From positions 1-6,268 of the forward strand of contig JAJFLF010000271.1 in NCBI GenBank assembly GCA_021772845.1: a stretch of DNA of 6,268 bases. The letters are read 5' to 3'. This DNA comes from Mariprofundus sp. GTDB lineage: Bacteria > Pseudomonadota > Zetaproteobacteria > Mariprofundales > Mariprofundaceae. A model generated the notes under the pieces. The model was not told where the DNA came from. It ran no database searches and was given only the letters and a program-made list of their open reading frames with translations. Positions 1 through 5,665 of this stretch are shown here, piece after piece (within the stretch, counting starts at the first letter, position 1; every line of letters starts with the position of its first letter). Made by a program: the position numbers and the translations under genes.

Positions 1-449
1 TCTTTGAACAGAGCATCAAATACCTTATCAGCATCTGTTCCTATCCCTTGATTGCCCGGGTTAGATATTCTGTTTATTGCCATCTGATGGAAATGGCCTT
101 TTTTATCCTGAATCTTTATCAATGTTTCAGTTAAACCGCTATGGTTACCTCCCTGAATTTTAATCGCTTTTTCGAGCGCGTCAGCCATCAGGGAATCTGA
201 TTCGTCCATTAACTTCCAGGCCTTATCAAGGTCTTCTTTGTCCCCAGTTAATGCTTCTTCAACCCAGAGGTGAGCCTGTGAAAGGTCCACTTCGATTTGA
301 TTGAGATTACTCATTACTGGCATTTCTGTTTCGAAATGAGTGATCCAATGTGAATAAATAAATAAGATCATGGTTACTGATAAAGCAAGAAATACTAACA
401 TCAGCCCCATTGCCGATCGGGAGAGATGAGTGAGATATTTCCCCTGCAT
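1..449 (-). CDS. Membrane sensor / chemoreceptor-like signalling protein, N-terminal part (3' end outside window)
   Basis: This open frame begins at the ATG read from 449 down and continues without a stop to the window edge, giving 149 N-terminal residues. A strong ribosome site (AAGGTGG, complement of 455-461) lies 5 bases upstream, and no ATG lies further upstream before an in-frame stop. Residues 1-12 are short and basic. Residues about 13-32 form one hydrophobic membrane segment. The rest is a mostly helical, charged region that would sit in the periplasm. It contains AHLWVEEALTGD (59-70), a GG pair (100-101) and a GTDADKVFDALF stretch (137-148). From memory this pattern resembles the ligand-binding helical bundle of some methyl-accepting chemotaxis proteins, histidine kinases and diguanylate cyclases; that is recall, not a search. 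The output domain (MCP signalling, kinase, GGDEF or other) is not in the window, so the class cannot be assigned. No second membrane segment or HAMP domain is reached yet. Confidence 0.68.
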   Translation of the reverse strand, partial: MQGKYLTHLSRSAMGLMLVFLALSVTMILFIYSHWITHFETEMPVMSNLNQIEVDLSQAHLWVEEALTGDKEDLDKAWKLMDESDSLMADALEKAIKIQGGNHSGLTETLIKIQDKKGHFHQMAINRISNPGNQGIGTDADKVFDALFK

Positions 450-454
450 AGCGA

Positions 455-461
455 CCACCTT
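455..461 (-). promoter_or_regulatory. Ribosome binding site of the sensor gene
   Basis: On the minus strand AAGGTGG stands 5 bases before the ATG at 449. It is the best Shine-Dalgarno match near this start and decides it over the in-frame GTG and TTG codons slightly upstream. Confidence 0.6.
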
Positions 462-513
462 AAGACCATTCAAAATAAGTACATCCAATATTTATCGCGT
501 AAAAACTTGAATG

Positions 514-525
514 CATAAATTTATG
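514..525. repeat. Perfect 12-bp AT-rich palindrome upstream of the sensor gene
   Basis: CATAAATTTATG reads the same on both strands and lies about 65 bases upstream of the sensor start codon. Its place in the leader or promoter area would suit an operator for a dimeric regulator. Short AT-rich palindromes also arise by chance, and no clear -35/-10 pair is visible next to it. Confidence 0.3.
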
Positions 526-607
526 AGCAACTTTAATAGCTAGAATGTCCGTATCTGGTCGGAAGGAGTAGTTCTGTTATCCACGAAACCTTACCTTTTA
601 TGGATAG

Positions 608-652
608 GCTTCTGATTAATGTAGGGAAAAAGAAGCAGTTGTTTTTATTTTA
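608..652 (+). terminator. Weak hairpin plus T-rich tail (doubtful terminator)
   Basis: GCTTCT (608-613) and AGAAGC (631-636) are perfect 6-bp arms around a 17-base loop, followed on the plus strand by a T-rich run (639-652). The arrangement is terminator-like for plus-strand transcription, but the window shows no plus-strand gene upstream. The loop is long and the stem short, so this may be chance. Confidence 0.18.
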
Positions 653-663
653 TAATTTGTGAA

Positions 664-694
664 TTTAACAGAACGCGGAAAGGGCGCAGTTAAA
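664..694 (-). terminator. Possible weak transcription end after the exported-protein gene
   Basis: Just past the stop codon at 697-699, arms GTTAAA/TTTAAC (689-694 and 664-669) enclose a second, GC-rich pair GCG/CGC (675-677 and 685-687). On the minus strand the hairpin is followed by AT-rich sequence but no clean T-run. It is therefore at best a weak or Rho-assisted end for the methyltransferase transcript. The position is right; the structure is marginal. Confidence 0.25.
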
Positions 695-696
695 TG

Positions 697-1257
697 TTAT
701 TTAAGAGCATCTTCATTGGTGTCATAACCAAAATAGAAGGCGCGATCGGCCATGCGTTTGGAGAGGCGTTCGGCCTCTTTTTTTGCAGCGATGACTTGTG
801 CGGCCATGTTGGGAGTGAGGCTGGGGCAGTGCCATGCTGTTTTACCTGATGTTGTGTATTGCAACCAGAGTGGAGACGTTGCACTGGTTAACCCGTGCAT
901 GGGTGGTAGGAGTGAAGCTTTTTCCGGAATAGGGATGATGATATTGCTGAGATCATCGGTCAGTCGGTAGCTGATCGTTTGATCCGTATCCAGAGTCTGA
1001 ATTGTTCCGCTGCTTTTAATAAAACCGGGAATGGAATGGATGGTAACGGTCCAGTTGTGATCTGACAGATCATGTGTGGATCTCAGATGAGAGACGATGC
1101 TGGGCTGTCTGTTGTGATCATAGTGAAAGCTGTTGAGATATGGCAAGGCAACAAAATGAATGCTGTTTGATGTCTTTATATTTGCATCCTTCTCTGCTGC
1201 AGCCAGTGAGGGCATGAGCAGAAGAGTGAGCAGACACATTAATCTGCGTGATATCAT
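697..1257 (-). CDS. Exported protein of unknown function, 186 aa
   Basis: I do not recognise this protein. The ATG at 1257 is preceded by GAAGAG (complement of 1263-1268) with a 5-base gap. It opens a clear Sec signal peptide: MISRR, then a hydrophobic core rich in Leu (residues 6-18), then an AAA cleavage site with the mature protein starting near Glu22. There is no lipobox at the cleavage site, so it is probably soluble in the periplasm or secreted. The mature part (about 165 residues) is polar, rich in Ser, Thr, His and Asn, and looks like beta-type sequence. A charged helical tail near the C terminus (AAKKEAERLSKRM) is followed by FYFGYD. It has a single mature cysteine (WHCPS). The same frame stays open upstream to 1452, but that part overlaps the methyltransferase gene and would hide the signal peptide internally, so the shorter form is preferred. 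It begins 43 bases after the methyltransferase stop and is probably co-transcribed with it. Confidence 0.72.
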   Translation of the reverse strand: MISRRLMCLLTLLLMPSLAAAEKDANIKTSNSIHFVALPYLNSFHYDHNRQPSIVSHLRSTHDLSDHNWTVTIHSIPGFIKSSGTIQTLDTDQTISYRLTDDLSNIIIPIPEKASLLPPMHGLTSATSPLWLQYTTSGKTAWHCPSLTPNMAAQVIAAKKEAERLSKRMADRAFYFGYDTNEDALK

Positions 1258-1300
1258 GATAGCTCTTCGCAGCTCAGGTATGAATCGAACGATGCGCCAA

Positions 1301-1978
1301 TCAGAAGATGAATTCGCGTGACTGGGTTGAGCCTTCCATATCTTGTAATAGCGTTTCAAATACACCTGTCTGTTGCCATGCGGCACCGACTTTGCGTTTG
1401 TGAATGAGTGAAAGCACAGGGTTGCTGCCAATAAATGCCATGATCTGACCACCTTCTTTTAATAGTGCTTCCAGGTGTGTAGGGATTGTTTTAACGGCTG
1501 CCGTTAATACGATGGCATCAAAGGAGGCTTGTAGATCAGCATGTGATGCAATGGCTTCGGCATCCATAGCATTGATTTCAATCACTTTGGCATTATTGGC
1601 ACCGTGATTGTTGATGTTTTCTTTGCCTTGCTGGGCCAGAGGGGCGTGAATCTCACAGCTAACCACTTCACCAGCTTGCATCGCCAGCATGGTGGTTAAA
1701 AAACCTGTGCCGGTACCAATTTCAAGGACACGTTCATGGCCTTGAAGGTTGAGTGTCTGTAAAATATTGGCTTCCTGCAGGGGAGATAGCATCTCCTGAT
1801 TGCAAGCAAGAGGCACATGGCCTTCCATATAGGCTACGCTTTTTACGTGTGCCGGGACAAAGTTTTCACGTGGCATGGATTCAATGAGGTCCAGCACACC
1901 AGTATCTAACACCTTGCAGCAACGGATCTGATATTCAACCATATTTTTGCGTGCCAATTGAAAGTCTGTAGTGCTCAT
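1301..1978 (-). CDS. Protein-L-isoaspartate O-methyltransferase family protein, 225 aa
   Basis: This is a class I S-adenosylmethionine-dependent methyltransferase of the PCMT family. The family transfers a methyl group to isoaspartyl residues in aged proteins, in the cytosol, so that they can revert to aspartate. The N-terminal region has the family pattern MPRENFVP (35-42). Motif I for SAM binding is VLEIGTGTGFLT (84-95), with the acidic ribose-binding residue at Glu109 (SCEIH). FDAIVLTAA (153-161) and GGQIMAFIG (176-184) match the later Rossmann strands. The substrate-side stretch that in classical enzymes reads roughly GQTIS-QP is here NQEMLSPLQEA (60-70), so this is a divergent member and isoaspartyl activity is not assured. 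The ATG at 1978 is chosen over one at 1999 because GGGGAA lies 6 bases before it. It lies downstream of lon on the same strand, with its own likely promoter in the 122-base gap. Confidence 0.85.
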   Translation of the reverse strand: MSTTDFQLARKNMVEYQIRCCKVLDTGVLDLIESMPRENFVPAHVKSVAYMEGHVPLACNQEMLSPLQEANILQTLNLQGHERVLEIGTGTGFLTTMLAMQAGEVVSCEIHAPLAQQGKENINNHGANNAKVIEINAMDAEAIASHADLQASFDAIVLTAAVKTIPTHLEALLKEGGQIMAFIGSNPVLSLIHKRKVGAAWQQTGVFETLLQDMEGSTQSREFIF

Positions 1979-1984
1979 CTTAAG

Positions 1985-1990
1985 TTCCCC
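1985..1990 (-). promoter_or_regulatory. Ribosome binding site of the methyltransferase gene
   Basis: GGGGAA on the minus strand, 6 bases before the ATG at 1978, decides this start. The alternative ATG at 1999 has no good site at the right distance, and would lie only about 9 bases into the transcript predicted from the promoter at 2015-2043. Confidence 0.55.
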
Positions 1991-1993
1991 GTT

Positions 1994-2010
1994 AGGCATT
2001 TATTATGCCT
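1994..2010. repeat. Perfect inverted repeat AGGCAT-N5-ATGCCT in the methyltransferase leader
   Basis: Arms 1994-1999 and 2005-2010 pair perfectly around a 5-base AT loop (TTATT). There is no T-run after it on either strand, so it is not a normal terminator. It covers the predicted start of transcription (about 2008) and lies just before the ribosome site at 1985-1990. It could be an operator or a hairpin at the 5' end of the mRNA. Confidence 0.4.
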
Positions 2011-2014
2011 TGAA

Positions 2015-2043
2015 ATCATAGTGTGAAGCGATACCTGTTTTAA
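2015..2043 (-). promoter_or_regulatory. Candidate sigma-70 promoter for the methyltransferase gene
   Basis: On the minus strand TTAAAA (2043-2038) and TATGAT (2020-2015) are separated by 17 bases. They match 4/6 and 5/6 of the consensus. The predicted start of transcription is near 2008, giving a leader of about 30 bases with the ribosome site inside it. This would let the methyltransferase and exported-protein genes be expressed apart from lon. Confidence 0.42.
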
Positions 2044-2100
2044 TGGAAGTGCAATATGCAGAAGTGTGTCATAAATGGCAAGAGTTTATGCTACTTTTTT

Positions 2101-4560
2101 TCAGTGCACATTGCGTTTTTTTCTGACTGCTTTCATGCGAATACCGAACATGAGTTTGGCTACATCTTTGAAATGTTTGGCATAGTGAATGGTAATATCT
2201 TCACGTACACTGGCCGGCAACTCATCAACATCCACTTCATTGGCAGCAGGCAGGATCACCTCGTGAATGCCGAGTCGTTTGGCAGCCAGTAATTTTTCGC
2301 GTTCGCCACCAATCGGCAGTACATCACCGGTCAAGGTCATTTCACCGGTCATGGCGATGCGGGCTGGTGGCTGATTGAGTGCTAAAGACAATAGAGCTGT
2401 GGCAATTGCGATACCAGCCGATGGCCCATCTTTGGGCACGGCTCCTTCAGGCACATGCATATGCACAAATGCTTTATCAAAATATGTAAGATCTACTTCC
2501 GATCTGCTTTCAACGAAACGTTCCAGATTTGATGTGATATATGAATAGGCGATTTCGGTAGACTCCTGCATCACCTTGCCCAGCTGGCCGGTGATTTTCA
2601 TGCCGCGCCTATCGTTATGAATCACAGTAGTTTCCAGCACCAGTGTGGTGCCGCCCATGGCTGTCCAGGCCAGCCCAGTAGCCAAACCTACACCCTGTTT
2701 GATGGCCTGTTCACGGAAACGGGGTTTGCCAATGTAATCGGCCAGATTAGAGACACCAATGCGTACCGGTGCTTTAGCAGATCCATCCTCAAGATTGCGC
2801 GCTACTTTGCGCAGGATTTTCTTCATCAATCCTTCTAAACGGCGTACGCCCGGTTCGCGGGCATAATCTTCCACCAGATGTTGGATGACTGTTTTGGTCA
2901 GTGATATATCCTGTTTTGTTAAGGCATGAGCTTCCAGTTGAGCAGGCCACAGATGTTTACGTGCGATCTCTACTTTTTCACTGACCATGTAACCGGGCAG
3001 ACGAATGATCTCGGCGCGGTCGAGCAGGGGGCGTGGCACGGTATCAAGCTGGTTGGCTGTTAGCAGGAACAGCACTTGTGAGAGATCAAAACGCACATCG
3101 AGATAATGATCCATGAAATCTGAATTCTGTTCAGGATCGAGTACTTCCAACAGGGCAGAGGCAGGATCACCACGGAAATCGGAACCGATCTTATCCACTT
3201 CATCAATCATGATAACGGGATTGGCGACTTGCACCCGTTTGAGTGCCTGTACGATTTTACCCGGCATGGCACCAATATAGGTGCGGCGATGGCCTTTGAT
3301 TTCAGCTTCATCACGCATTCCACCGACTGAAAAACGATAAAACGGGCGTGATACAGCATCTGCAATGGCTTTGCCTAATGAGGTTTTACCTACACCCGGA
3401 GGGCCGACAAACAGAATAATTGAACCGCCGACTTCCTTTTTGCGCGCACCAACAGCAATGAATTCAAGAATGCGATCTTTGACATCATCAAGGCCAGAAT
3501 GGTGTTTGTTTAATGAGCGGGACGCGGAGTTGAGATTATAACGTTCACGGCAGGTCTTCCCCCATGGCAGCGAGGTCATCCAATCCAGATAATTGCGCGT
3601 TACGCTGTATTCCGGTGAAGCTGTTTCCAGCATCATCAGTTTATTCAACTCTTCATCAAAGGCTTTTTGCGCTTCATCACTGAAGGTCAGTTTATCGGCT
3701 TTTTTATTGAAATCTTCGATCTCTTTTTCGCGTGGGTCTTCATTCATGCCCAGTTCGCGTTGAATCTCCTGTAACTGTTCATGCAGGAAGAATTTACGCT
3801 GCTGTTCACTCACACGTTCATCAATATTTTCGCGAATTTTTGTTTGTACCTTGCTGACATCGAGTTCACGGTTCAGTAATGAGAGTACTTTTTTCAAACG
3901 ATCAAAAATGGAATATGTTTCCAGAATATCCTGCAGATCTTCACGGCTGGCTGTGGTCAGACTGGCGGCAAAATCGGCCAGACGGTTCGGTTCATTCACA
4001 TCGAAGCGAGATGCAAACAGACGCAGCTCTTCTTCATACAGTGGATTGTGTTTGAGTAGTTCTTTGATGGTGTTGACGACAGCTACGGTATAAGCGCGTA
4101 GATCAACGTTGTCTTCATAGGTGGTTTCACTGCGGTATTTGGCCTGTATGCGAATCGGGTTTTTGTCGCTCATGAAACCTTCGATACTGAATCGCTGCAG
4201 GCATTCCACCACCAGATGCAGGCCATGGCCTTCGATCTCTATCGCTTTGGCGATGCGTGCGACCACGCCGACGCTATATACATTTTCGGGTGCATAGGGT
4301 TGATCTTCATCACGCACCAGCACCAGACCAATATGTTGCACTTTACTGTCGGCTAGATCGCGAACGATTTTGCTCATGTCATCACCTTCATAAACTAAAG
4401 GCACAACCAGTCCGGGGAATAGGGGTCTGTTGGATACAGGCAGTAGCGTTAACTCTTCTGGTAGTACCTCGTCGGAACGAACCAGATGGCCCTCTTTGCT
4501 TTCAGAGGTCTCGGTTGTTTCCTCAAGAATTTCAGTGTCGTGTTCGGTATCAGAATTCAT
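2101..4560 (-). CDS. lon: ATP-dependent serine protease Lon, 819 aa
   Basis: Lon is a cytosolic hexameric AAA+ protease that unfolds and degrades damaged proteins and selected regulators. All three domains are complete. The substrate-recognition N domain begins near residue 37 (LLPVSNRPLFPG) and leads through a coiled, charged region (about 220-300). The ATPase module has Walker A GPPGVGKT (386-393), Walker B VIMIDE (449-454), a sensor-1 Asn503, an LLDR arginine (515) and sensor-2 EPGVRR (569-574). The protease domain has the catalytic dyad Ser714 in PKDGPSAG and Lys756 in GGEREKLLAAK. Spacing of the dyad is 42 residues, against 43 in the E. coli enzyme (from memory). The protein is about 35 residues longer than E. 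coli Lon, mainly through an acidic N-terminal extension (13 Asp/Glu in the first 36 residues). The start ATG at 4560 has only a weak ribosome site (AAAGAGA). It diverges from htpX, so stress control is likely. It could be the main Lon or a second Lon paralogue. Confidence 0.97.
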   Translation of the reverse strand: MNSDTEHDTEILEETTETSESKEGHLVRSDEVLPEELTLLPVSNRPLFPGLVVPLVYEGDDMSKIVRDLADSKVQHIGLVLVRDEDQPYAPENVYSVGVVARIAKAIEIEGHGLHLVVECLQRFSIEGFMSDKNPIRIQAKYRSETTYEDNVDLRAYTVAVVNTIKELLKHNPLYEEELRLFASRFDVNEPNRLADFAASLTTASREDLQDILETYSIFDRLKKVLSLLNRELDVSKVQTKIRENIDERVSEQQRKFFLHEQLQEIQRELGMNEDPREKEIEDFNKKADKLTFSDEAQKAFDEELNKLMMLETASPEYSVTRNYLDWMTSLPWGKTCRERYNLNSASRSLNKHHSGLDDVKDRILEFIAVGARKKEVGGSIILFVGPPGVGKTSLGKAIADAVSRPFYRFSVGGMRDEAEIKGHRRTYIGAMPGKIVQALKRVQVANPVIMIDEVDKIGSDFRGDPASALLEVLDPEQNSDFMDHYLDVRFDLSQVLFLLTANQLDTVPRPLLDRAEIIRLPGYMVSEKVEIARKHLWPAQLEAHALTKQDISLTKTVIQHLVEDYAREPGVRRLEGLMKKILRKVARNLEDGSAKAPVRIGVSNLADYIGKPRFREQAIKQGVGLATGLAWTAMGGTTLVLETTVIHNDRRGMKITGQLGKVMQESTEIAYSYITSNLERFVESRSEVDLTYFDKAFVHMHVPEGAVPKDGPSAGIAIATALLSLALNQPPARIAMTGEMTLTGDVLPIGGEREKLLAAKRLGIHEVILPAANEVDVDELPASVREDITIHYAKHFKDVAKLMFGIRMKAVRKKRNVH

Positions 4561-4590
4561 GAGTTCTCTTTAAGGTATATTTCATCTGTT

Positions 4591-4627
4591 TTCAAGGCTT
4601 GTATTTGCACACTGGTGACCTCACATT
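4591..4627. promoter_or_regulatory. Divergent lon/htpX promoter region with sigma-32-like elements
   Basis: For htpX (plus strand), CTTGTA (4598-4603) matches 5/6 of the heat-shock -35 CTTGAA. After 15 bases it is followed by CCTCACAT (4619-4626), a partial match to CCCCATNT; transcription would start near 4633, leaving room for the ribosome site. For lon (minus strand), CTTGAA (4596-4591), preceded by GC and followed by AA, matches the heat-shock -35 fully, but no good -10 follows before the start codon. The two -35 elements are back to back, separated by one base. Heat-shock control of lon and htpX is known in E. coli; here it is inferred from these matches. Confidence 0.38.
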
Positions 4628-4652
4628 AAGCAACTAAGAGCAATATTATCAT

Positions 4653-4659
4653 AAAGGAG
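4653..4659 (+). promoter_or_regulatory. Ribosome binding site of htpX
   Basis: AAAGGAG lies 6 bases before the ATG at 4666, an almost ideal Shine-Dalgarno site. It supports this start and suggests efficient translation. Confidence 0.65.
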
Positions 4660-4665
4660 TTTTCA

Positions 4666-5571
4666 ATGCTGTGGTTCAAAGGTATTTTTCTATTAATCGT
4701 CACCAATTTACTGATCTTTTTCACCCTGGCGATCACCGGTACTATTCTTATCGACTACGTTTTACCTCAATTTGGCATCGATTTGCGCGGCTCGGTTGCC
4801 ACCCATGAGTTTGCCTGGGCGATGGTTTTTGGTTTTGGCGGCGCTTTTATCTCGCTGTTTTTGTCCAAATGGATGGCCAAGCGTGGCATGCGCATGCAGC
4901 AGGTGACCTCTCCATCAACACAGAAAGAGAAGGTTGTATTCAATACCGTTGCTGAACTGGCACAGCGCGAAGGCATCAAAATGCCGGAAGTGTGGGTCTA
5001 TTGGGATGATGTGCCGAATGCGTTTGCCACCGGCCCAACACGCAATAATGCCATGGTTGCGGTCTCTTCAGGTCTTGCGATGAATCTCTCTGATGATGAG
5101 TTAAGGGCAGTGGTAGCGCATGAGGTTGGTCATATTACCAATGGTGATATGATGGCTACGACATTGTTGCAGGGTTTAATGAACACCTTTGTATATTTTA
5201 TTGCCCGCATGGTTTCCCGTCCATTGATGGAACGTAATTACTGGATGGGTTTTGCGGTCTACATGTTCCTACAGTTCGTCTTATCTATTCTGGCAATGAT
5301 TCCAATCTGTTGGTTCTCGCGTCGCCGTGAATTTCGTGCTGATGCATATGCTGCCAACGCGGTAGGTGCTGCATCGATGGCTGCTGCACTACAGAAGATT
5401 GAAACCCTGTCTCAGCGCACCCTCTCTTCTGAACATAAAGAACAGGGCATGAGTGAAGATGCATTGGCCACTATGAAAATTCATGGCCAGTCCAAGGGTA
5501 TTGCGCATCTGTTTTCAACGCATCCGCCAACCGAAGCGCGTATCGCTGCATTGAAACAGCTTCCGAAATAA
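4666..5571 (+). CDS. htpX: Zinc-dependent membrane protease HtpX, 301 aa
   Basis: HtpX is an inner-membrane zinc metalloprotease of family M48B that cleaves misfolded membrane proteins on the cytosolic side, in the same quality-control role as FtsH. The zinc site HEVGH is at residues 152-156 (ligands His152 and His156, catalytic Glu153), and the third ligand is Glu222 in the EFRAD stretch. Hydrophobic segments lie at about 4-30, 48-68, 165-183 and 195-216, giving the two N-terminal membrane helices, then the catalytic region interrupted by two more. The C-terminal FSTHPPTEARI motif (283-293) is typical of the family. Length is close to the usual 290-300 residues. It is divergent from lon, with a strong ribosome site. 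The next gene follows after 94 bases in the same direction and may be read from the same message. Confidence 0.96.
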   Translation: MLWFKGIFLLIVTNLLIFFTLAITGTILIDYVLPQFGIDLRGSVATHEFAWAMVFGFGGAFISLFLSKWMAKRGMRMQQVTSPSTQKEKVVFNTVAELAQREGIKMPEVWVYWDDVPNAFATGPTRNNAMVAVSSGLAMNLSDDELRAVVAHEVGHITNGDMMATTLLQGLMNTFVYFIARMVSRPLMERNYWMGFAVYMFLQFVLSILAMIPICWFSRRREFRADAYAANAVGAASMAAALQKIETLSQRTLSSEHKEQGMSEDALATMKIHGQSKGIAHLFSTHPPTEARIAALKQLPK

Positions 5572-5585
5572 TTCGCTGAGCAGTG

Positions 5586-5612
5586 GGTGTTGCATGTTAA
5601 ACGTGCAACGTC
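5586..5612 (+). repeat. Hairpin between htpX and the AsmA-like gene
   Basis: GTTGCATG (5589-5596) and CGTGCAAC (5602-5609) form an 8-bp stem with one G-U pair and a 5-base loop (TTAAA). Weaker wobble pairs extend it to 5586-5612. No T-run follows, so it is not a standard terminator. It may protect the 3' end of htpX mRNA or lower read-through into the next gene. Confidence 0.4.
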
Positions 5613-5654
5613 GCATTTGAAGGTATAAGCTGGAATTAGTCTGGGATTCGAAAC

Positions 5655-5660
5655 GGAGGT
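5655..5660 (+). promoter_or_regulatory. Ribosome binding site of the AsmA-like gene
   Basis: GGAGGT, a full Shine-Dalgarno core, ends 5 bases before the ATG at 5666 and fixes that start. The 94-base gap after htpX shows an isolated TATAAG (5624-5629) but no matching -35, so an independent promoter is not clear. Confidence 0.6.
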
Positions 5661-5665
5661 TTATA

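Noticed and set aside
600..662. 20-codon plus-strand frame in the 450-696 intergenic region
   Set aside because: It is very short, AT-driven (Lys/Leu/Phe-rich), and the nearest purine-rich ribosome-like site (561-568) is too far upstream.
752..970. 72-codon plus-strand frame inside the exported-protein gene
   Set aside because: It is antisense to a gene with a clear signal peptide and ribosome site, and has no such signals of its own.
1258..1452. In-frame upstream extension of the exported-protein gene to an ATG at 1452
   Set aside because: It overlaps the methyltransferase coding region in another frame, has no supporting ribosome site that I can see, and would bury a clear signal peptide inside the protein.
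1979..1999. Earlier ATG for the methyltransferase gene at 1999
   Set aside because: It lies within the inverted repeat, only about 9 bases after the predicted transcript start, and lacks a well-placed ribosome site; the ATG at 1978 has one.
2070..2101. CATAAA/TTTATG hairpin followed by a T-run as a terminator for lon
   Set aside because: The T-run follows the hairpin on the plus strand only. In the direction of lon transcription the hairpin is preceded by A residues and not followed by T residues, so it cannot be a standard terminator for lon.
2056..2292. 78-codon plus-strand frame over the end of lon
   Set aside because: Most of it is antisense to the Lon protease domain and the product shows no recognisable features.
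4257..4562. 101-codon plus-strand frame opposite the start of lon
   Set aside because: It lies antisense to well-conserved Lon N-domain sequence, has an Arg/His/Cys-rich composition typical of shadow frames, and no ribosome site stands out.
4614..4627. GTGA/TCAC half-sites in the lon/htpX region as a CRP-type site
   Set aside because: The half-sites are separated by 2 bases, not the 6 needed for a CRP site.
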